From: Haemonchus contortus
Lineage: Eukaryota > Nematoda > Chromadorea > Rhabditida > Trichostrongylidae
Direction of reading: 5' to 3'
DNA length: 64,000 nt
NCBI GenBank assembly: GCA_000469685.2
Contig: LS997564.1
Span: 28,244,959-28,308,958, forward strand
This document shows, one piece after another, positions 61,701 through 64,000 of this stretch. The notes below the pieces were generated by a model. It worked only from the letters and a program-made list of their open reading frames with translations, searched no databases and was not told where the DNA came from. Each line of letters opens with the position of its first letter. Position 1 is the stretch's first letter. The position numbers and the translations under genes are program-made.

Positions 61701-64000
61701 AATGGTAATTACAGCTCCTGGGATACTCCACTCTCAACCGACTGAAGAAAACGACGAAGAAGAAGCAGGCTCACATTATTCGGGTGAATTTCGAGTTCTT
61801 GAGTCGAGTACTGTATCTAAGCTAATTTAGTATACCAGTAACTACATAATAGTGTGTGCCAATATGTTTGCCGCTTTGTCAGTTAGCGTGTAAGCCCGAG
61901 AAAAACGTCATGATTATAATAAAAAATAGTGATATGGAGAACCTGCTCAGTGACCTAGGTTAGTATGAAGATCATATTAGAAGTCCCCTTTAGCCTCTTC
62001 AAGAACAGTGGCTCATATCTCCAGCAATTTCAAAAAATTGGCGACGTTCAATAATGGTACGATGATTGACCCCGTATCCATGAAGCAATTCTCCTCTACA
62101 GTGAATCAAATTGGTGAGGGGTACTGTCAGCTGGAAGAGAACTTCTGCACTACGGTACTTATTCACACTTCTTCTTTTTCTTTTTTAGCGTTTGTCCCAT
62201 TCGGATGCGGGGTCCGCCTCTCTGATGTGTTGACGTCCCTTTTCCCAATTGAAGCTTGAGAGGTGAAGACAAACAACTTTTATGTCCTCGTGCAAGGTAT
62301 CATGAAAACGTTGCTATGGGCTTCCTACAAGCCGTTTCCCGAGCAAGTCGAGATTGAGGCCGATCTTACAGACACTGCCATTGGTCGCGCGTAGAGGCGA
62401 GCTATGCACATTTTATCAACAAGAAGGGCTACCCCAAAACACTCCCTTGTTGCATAGTTGCGAATACGTTCTAAACGCATGGCTCCAGCTGTCCATCGCA
62501 GAATTGTCGTAACTACAGTAATAGTGTGTGCCAATTTGTTTGCCGCTTTGTCAGTTAGCGTGTAGTTCCGAGAAAACGTCATAGCTATAATTAAAATAAT
62601 GATATGGAGAGCCTGCTCAGCAAGAATAAGGTCTAGAAAAGGAAGGTGACCTAGGTTAGTATGAAGATCATATTAGGATCATGTAGCATATTAAGGAACA
62701 GTGGCCCACATCTCCAGAATTTCAGAGAATTGGCGACGTTCAATACTGGTACGATAATTGACCATGTATCTATGAAGAAATTCTCCTCTGCAGTAAATCA
62801 AATTGGTGATTAACACTGTTAGCTGAGGGAGTACTTCTGTACTACGATATCTATCAACACTTATTCTTTTTCTTTGAAGCGGGTCCGCCTTCTGAGGTGT
62901 TGACGTCCCTTCTCCCATATGAGCGCTCTATCGAGGTGAAGACAAACAACTTTTAAGTCTTCATGCAAGGTATCATGAAAAGTTGCTATGGGCTTCCTGT
63001 AAGCCGTTTCCCGAGCAAGTCGAGATTTAGGCCGATCTTACAGACACTGCTATTGGCCTCGCGTAAAGACGAGCTCCGCACATTTTATCAACAATAAGGG
63101 CTACTTCAGATAGCTCCCTTGTTGCATAGTTGCGAATACGTTCTAAACGCATGGCTCCAGCTGTCCATCGCAGAATTGTCGTTTCCATTACCCCAAAATG
63201 GCTTATACCAACTATTGTTTGATGTCCATTGGTTCTAAAATTAGCTAATGACCCCCCCCCCCCCCCCCACTGTACATATTGGACCAAGAGTTGTAAATTC
63301 CTAACTCTGATTAGTATGTGATTTTCATGAACATATGGGGTCATTAGTCTGCCTCACTACTGATTCAGTCCGTTTTTTGATAGTTGTCTTGCATCCATCG
63401 TGGCAGAACCATGATCTGATTACGAAAGGTGCACCTTCAAAAGTCAGTGGTCATTCAAAAGTGAAAAGACTAAGCAAGTTGTATGAGCGTGCACAGAAAT
63501 GTCTTATCCTCTGAAAACGCTATGGTGGGTCTTGGAAGATTGGAAAAATATTCCCTACAAGCTTTCCGTAGTGCATGCAGGCTAAGTTCACGGTCCCGCT
63601 TTTTATCTTGGAGATCATTGGAGGTTCTTACGCAATTTGAAACTAAATGGATAAGCGTTCTATTCAGTTCTCTCACTCCTTTGAAGCCTCATTAAAGTTT
63701 CTGGAACGAGAAGAATGAGGAACTTCGGTGGAGCAGGGGTCGGCTTGGATCTGAGCAGTGCCTCATGGTCGATGAGGATGTTCCTATCGCAGGATGTTCC
63801 CACTCTTCAACGAGTTTATAGTAGGTGATTGTCTTTTTTATTAACTCACCTAGCATTGAGCCGCCATTCAGGAACGGATAGACGTCGAAATTGATGAGAT
63901 ATCTCATCAGTGAGGACATTACTTGTACACTTTCCTCAACAGGCAGATATGGTTTTTTCAGTCGCATTCCTACTCATATTTAGACCAAGACAGTCGATAA
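52770..64000 (-). CDS. Fukutin/LicD-like transferase, copy 3 (5' end beyond window)
   Basis: Exons found: third exon from beyond 64000 down to 63850, then 60499-60363, 59558-59413, 57004-56929 and 52904-52770. Phases match copy 1. The catalytic exon reads GWYRECNIIPHTTDVDFAAP with DVD as the DxD pair, and the last exon reads AEYGPHWYLDHP ... NVKKNGKWPSS and stops after 44 codons. These four exons are open and diverge at the protein level while keeping key residues. The third exon has one extra A in a six-A run near 63951-63956, which breaks the frame before PYLPVEESVQVMSS. That is either a real defect or a sequence error. Introns are 3.2 and 4.0 kb long because they contain RTE, PiggyBac, SINE, foldback and GC-box insertions. 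Confidence 0.8.
53110..53349. other. Intron sequence, nothing recognised
   Basis: Breakpoint between the unit-homologous 3' flank (52565-53110) and the inserted mobile elements. Confidence 0.3.
53350..53660 (+). repeat. tRNA-derived SINE, best-preserved copy
   Basis: The head has pol III-like boxes: GGTTGGTGTAGCGGTACGTG (A-box region) and CACGGGTTCGGATCCCAGAT (B box GGTTCGGATCC). The body contains GGGGTTGGTTGACTTGATAC and AGGATAAAAGCACTGACTTG. The tail has CACTACGATTCTGAATGGAA and GACGGGATTGATTAAGGCC. Diverged relatives lie at 10.6, 13.8, 15.6 and 20.7 kb. Confidence 0.8.
53860..55190 (+). pseudogene. RTE-clade LINE fragment (reverse transcriptase), inside fukutin copy 3 intron
   Basis: Plus-strand pieces in order: the pre-RT region (TAPGPARIKPEHLKSFPP near 54340); the RT start (YSPIGLLYVIYKLFTRVILN at 54516, then EGQPCEQAGFRRGFSTIDHT); INLKKGVRQGDTIPPHLFGA near 54870; and LHHLHFADDIMLITPNI near 54990, with the FADD catalytic box. 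Frames change between the pieces, and it ends about 100 bases past FADD. It differs clearly in sequence from the RTE copy at 1.5-5.3 kb. Confidence 0.85.
55191..55382. other. Junction between RTE and PiggyBac fragments
   Basis: Nothing recognised. Confidence 0.3.
55383..56330 (-). pseudogene. PiggyBac transposase, 3' truncated, two frame breaks
   Basis: The N-terminal acidic region (YDSSEDDEHEDDCEEDDEQT) starts near 56285. It leads through DEVAIPIRF and, after a one-base loss in a T run, into the DDE_Tnp_1_7-type block LFLTNELLDLMVTETNRYAK. Then follow WADTNVKEMNRFLCICLYMG, FVDNENADKENKLYKIR and, in another frame, KPEKEICVDRTMVSFKGRIA with the catalytic Asp. STKTGGVADAVVMELMKGY follows before the sequence stops matching at 55383. 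PiggyBac transposases normally continue for about 200 more residues and end in a Cys-rich domain, both missing here. It sits in the last intron of fukutin copy 3. Confidence 0.85.
56590..56825 (+). repeat. RTE LINE 3'-end fragment
   Basis: Reads REKWRQHIRK near 56735 and ends GGGCCAGACGCTAAAGAATA followed by AAG/ATG-rich tail, the same 3' end (inverted) as at 1507. A short inverted repeat (GCACCCACCGGTGGGTGC) is at its left. Confidence 0.65.
57290..58410 (+). repeat. GC-box repeat element, B orientation, in fukutin copy 3 intron
   Basis: Head block 57300-57620 matches 45420-45540/46340-46400. Diverged GC-box units follow (AACCCCGCCCTCAGTGGGTG, CGCTTTCTATGGGCGGGTTC, TACCAAGTTTCAGCGCCCTG), then an ACAAACAAACATACAGAC-type tract and a (TA)11 run at 58383-58405. 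Confidence 0.7.
58411..59412. other. Intron of fukutin copy 3, nothing recognised
   Basis: AT-rich; open frames of 60-70 codons have no known domain. Confidence 0.35.
60620..61690. repeat. Foldback (large inverted repeat) in fukutin copy 3 intron
   Basis: 60620-60760 is the reverse complement of about 61550-61690 (CAATTAATTTTCGGA, ATGGCGCAAT, GAAACGAAGCATTTT, ATACTCCAA on opposite strands). 61050-61100 pairs with about 61450-61510. The mirrored arms encode similar short peptides (QLLQTLRS/QLLQALKR, KHFRYSKV/KHFLYSNV), which follow from the inversion and need not be coding. Confidence 0.7.
61440..61458. repeat. Poly-C run
   Basis: About 19 C residues in the right arm of the foldback. The left arm has GGGGG only. 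Confidence 0.95.
62175..62516 (-). pseudogene. RTE LINE 3'-end fragment, first duplicate
   Basis: Minus strand reads ILRWTAGAMRLERIRNYATR, FGVALLVDKMCIARL and SVRSASISTCSG, the RTE tail seen also at 1.5-1.8 kb, ending in CTTTTTCTTTTTTAGCGTTTGTCCC (inverted 3' tail). Confidence 0.75.
62870..63189 (-). pseudogene. RTE LINE 3'-end fragment, second duplicate
   Basis: Same piece as in the first duplicate (ILRWTAGAMRLERIRNYATR, VALIVDKMCGARLYARP) with small differences. The 3' tail is shortened. Confidence 0.75.
63249..63269. repeat. Poly-C run
   Basis: About 20 C residues just right of the 672-bp duplication. Confidence 0.95.
63270..63849. other. Intron of fukutin copy 3, similar to 17.8-18.2 kb
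   Basis: 63540-63720 matches 17890-18050 of copy 1 (CATGCAGGCTAAGTTC, GATCATTGGAGGTTCTT, TTTGAAGCCTCATTA), upstream-to-downstream order preserved. No exon. Confidence 0.5.

Larger units (their letters stand above)
61845..63189. repeat. 672-bp tandem duplication, two copies
   Basis: AGTGTGTGCC starts at 61851 and 62523, and GTTGCATAGTTGCGAATACG at 62449 and 63121, both 672 bases apart. Each copy contains fukutin-intron sequence similar to 41570-41760 and an inserted RTE 3' end. Confidence 0.85.

Overview
The window looks like repeat-rich nuclear DNA from a parasitic clade V nematode, most probably a hookworm-like strongylid. There are no bacterial-style operons. Exons are short and bounded by GT donors and TTTTCAG-type acceptors. 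The recognisable host genes belong to nematode families (a ground-like/GRL hedgehog-related protein and fukutin/LicD-like transferases). The mobile elements (RTE-clade LINEs, mariner/Tc1, PiggyBac, tRNA-derived SINEs) fit that host. The species call is inference.

Layout. 1-360: mariner transposase tail. 1.06-1.26 kb: possible membrane-protein exon. 1.5-5.3 kb: decayed minus-strand RTE LINE split by a foldback DNA transposon. 7.4-8.9 kb: GC-box tandem repeat element. 9.3-11.2 kb: ground-like gene (minus). 11.8-12.2 kb: three tRNA-Gly(GCC)-like genes in a 163-bp tandem array (minus). From about 14 kb to the right edge the window is a tandem segmental duplication. The unit carries a fukutin-like gene on the minus strand, and in two units also a small secreted/membrane gene of unknown family. 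Fukutin copies lie at 14424-18946 (open, 363 codons), 36394-42601 (same seven exons, five single-base frame breaks) and 52770 to beyond 64000 (large introns, one frame break near the right edge). The second gene family is at 29.1-33.9 kb and 47.9-49.9 kb. Paralogous anchors: 14.23-14.76 = 36.19-36.76 = 52.57-53.11; 19.50-19.63 = 43.06-43.17; 21.63-21.80 = 45.11-45.27; 27.15-27.69 = 47.12-47.62; 28.93-30.32 = 47.65-49.01; 33.71-34.88 = 49.66-50.83 kb.

The units differ mainly by what landed in or grew inside them: mariners at 19.8, 22.0, 35.0 and 51.0 kb, a Tc1-like element at 27.7 kb, a PiggyBac copy and RTE pieces inside the third fukutin gene, foldback elements, and three very large microsatellites. 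Each microsatellite is expanded in only one member of its family: (TA)66 just upstream of fukutin copy 1, a 1.7-kb ATGT array in the last intron of fukutin copy 2, and 0.74 kb of GT inside an interspersed repeat at 43.4 kb.

The functional content I can support is the ground-like gene (extracellular matrix/cuticle or glial secreted protein by family knowledge), the fukutin-like array (type II membrane, Golgi glycan or phosphodiester transfer by family knowledge) and the tRNA-Gly cluster. No prokaryotic defence system, CRISPR array or operon-like system is present. The most unusual material is repeat architecture: the GC-box family, the foldbacks, and the paralogue-specific microsatellite growth.
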